In this document: positions 63,565 through 64,000 of the stretch, one piece after another
How the letters are laid out: every line of letters begins with the position of its first letter
Position numbering within the stretch: the first letter of the stretch is position 1
Source: Kiritimatiellales bacterium
GTDB taxonomy: Bacteria > Verrucomicrobiota > Kiritimatiellia > Kiritimatiellales > Pontiellaceae
Direction of reading: 5' to 3'
Assembly: GCA_003246265.1 (NCBI GenBank)
Contig: QKAU01000067.1
Coordinates: forward strand, 124,001 to 188,000
Length of the DNA stretch: 64,000 nt
Position numbers and translations under genes: made by a program
Notes under the pieces: model-generated
Seen by the model: the letters and a program-made list of their open reading frames with translations, nothing else
Databases searched by the model: none
What the model was told of the DNA's origin: nothing

Positions 63565-64000
63565 AGGACCTCCTGGTGCTCGAGCTGCTCCTCGACGCAG
63601 TGCCGCAAGGCGTTCTTGAGCCGCTTGAGGAGGGCATAGATGCTTTGGACGGAGTGGTGCAGGTCGCCGGCGATCCGCGAACAGTCCATTCCCTGTCCAT
63701 ATCGCAGTTCGACGATCCGCCGCTGGCGGGCGGGCAGCTTTCCGAGGCACAGGTTGAGGGCCTGCTGCCGCCGGGAGATGCCCTGGGGCTCGAACAAGCG
63801 GGCGTGGGGAAGGCACTCGGCGATCGTGTCGAAGCGCAGCGTGGCCGCCTCGCGCCCCTGTGCCTCGCGCCATTTCAGGATCTTGTTCCGGGCAATGCCC
63901 AGCAGCCAGGGATGGAGCGGCCGCTCCTCGTCGAATCCGGCCGCCTTCTGGGCCACGACGATGGCGACATCCTGCAGGATCTCCTCGGTCGCGTGGTAGT
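63561..64000 (-). CDS. ECF-type RNA polymerase sigma factor, 5' end outside the window
   Basis: At least 145 residues, open to the window edge, so the start is missing. Region 2: HATEEILQDVAIVVAQKA and LHPWLLGIARNKILKWRE. Region 4: CLGKLPARQRRIVELRYGQGMDCSRIAGDL with helix-turn-helix, then SVQSIYALLKRLKNALRHCVEEQ. This is the planctomycete/Rhodopirellula-type ECF group found with FecR-like anti-sigmas. Translation is coupled to the anti-sigma gene. The predicted target is the operon itself, including the giant glycosidase. Confidence 0.9.
   Translation of the reverse strand, partial: YHATEEILQDVAIVVAQKAAGFDEERPLHPWLLGIARNKILKWREAQGREAATLRFDTIAECLPHARLFEPQGISRRQQALNLCLGKLPARQRRIVELRYGQGMDCSRIAGDLHHSVQSIYALLKRLKNALRHCVEEQLEHQEVL

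Noticed and set aside
1-64000. CRISPR arrays, insertion sequences, prophage or integrase genes
   Set aside because: I saw no regularly spaced repeats, transposase or integrase motifs, or att-like duplications at the tRNA.

Overview
The window looks like chromosomal DNA around the replication origin of a marine, polysaccharide-degrading bacterium of the PVC superphylum, most likely Kiritimatiellota (a Pontiella-like organism). This is inferred from a small protein resembling the Verrucomicrobia/Planctomycetes-restricted Minf_1886 family, the density of secreted alpha-L-fucosidases and a Cys-type sulfatase, a FecR anti-sigma with a carbohydrate-binding-like tail, and a bifurcating-hydrogenase-type NuoE/NuoF pair that suggests anaerobic metabolism. 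No rRNA is present, so taxonomy remains an inference.

Region 1 (1-12 kb) is housekeeping and origin-proximal. It holds HndC/NuoF-like (cut by the window edge) and HndA/NuoE-like subunits, mnmG with two perfect parS sites inside its reading frame, an SDR epimerase, a YajD-type HNH protein, a stand-alone radical SAM enzyme, tRNA-Gln(CUG), dnaN, dnaA and an M24 peptidase. DnaA boxes lie between dnaN and dnaA and upstream of dnaA, so oriC is probably here.

Region 2 (11-20.2 kb) holds small envelope and HIT-family proteins, a two-repeat secreted protein with a clear terminator, leuS, a YgiD-type dioxygenase, an AllA-like cupin with a structured leader, a DsrE protein and a membrane protein of unknown function.

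Region 3 (20.4-28.4 kb) looks like a sugar-acid catabolic block. A minus-strand, mostly overlapping operon encodes a VOC protein, an isopropylmalate/tartrate-type dehydrogenase, an in-frame fusion of a cyclase-family hydrolase with an OtnK-type four-carbon acid sugar kinase, a Gfo/Idh/MocA oxidoreductase and an MFS transporter. A sugar phosphate isomerase/epimerase converges on it. An orphan ExbD and an AraC regulator lie upstream.

Region 4 (28.5-56.5 kb) is a 28-kb, single-strand, tightly packed polysaccharide utilisation locus with 16 genes. It contains four GH29-type fucosidases (one with a CBM32-like tail), a five-bladed-propeller glycosidase, a GH105-DUF2264 fusion, GH31, two GH97, a carbohydrate-binding protein, a sulfatase, a galactonate-dehydratase-like enolase, an MFS sugar-acid transporter and two large uncharacterised alpha-glucuronidase-like proteins. 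It ends at a strong hairpin. No SusC/SusD pair is present. The combination suggests a fucose- and uronate-containing sulfated glycan as substrate.

Region 5 (56.6-64 kb) is a minus-strand sigma factor / FecR-type anti-sigma / giant secreted glycosidase operon. The glycosidase is split by an apparent one-base frameshift. The anti-sigma carries a C-terminal DNRLRE/CBM96-like domain of the same type found in the glycosidase, suggesting a glycan-sensing trans-envelope circuit.
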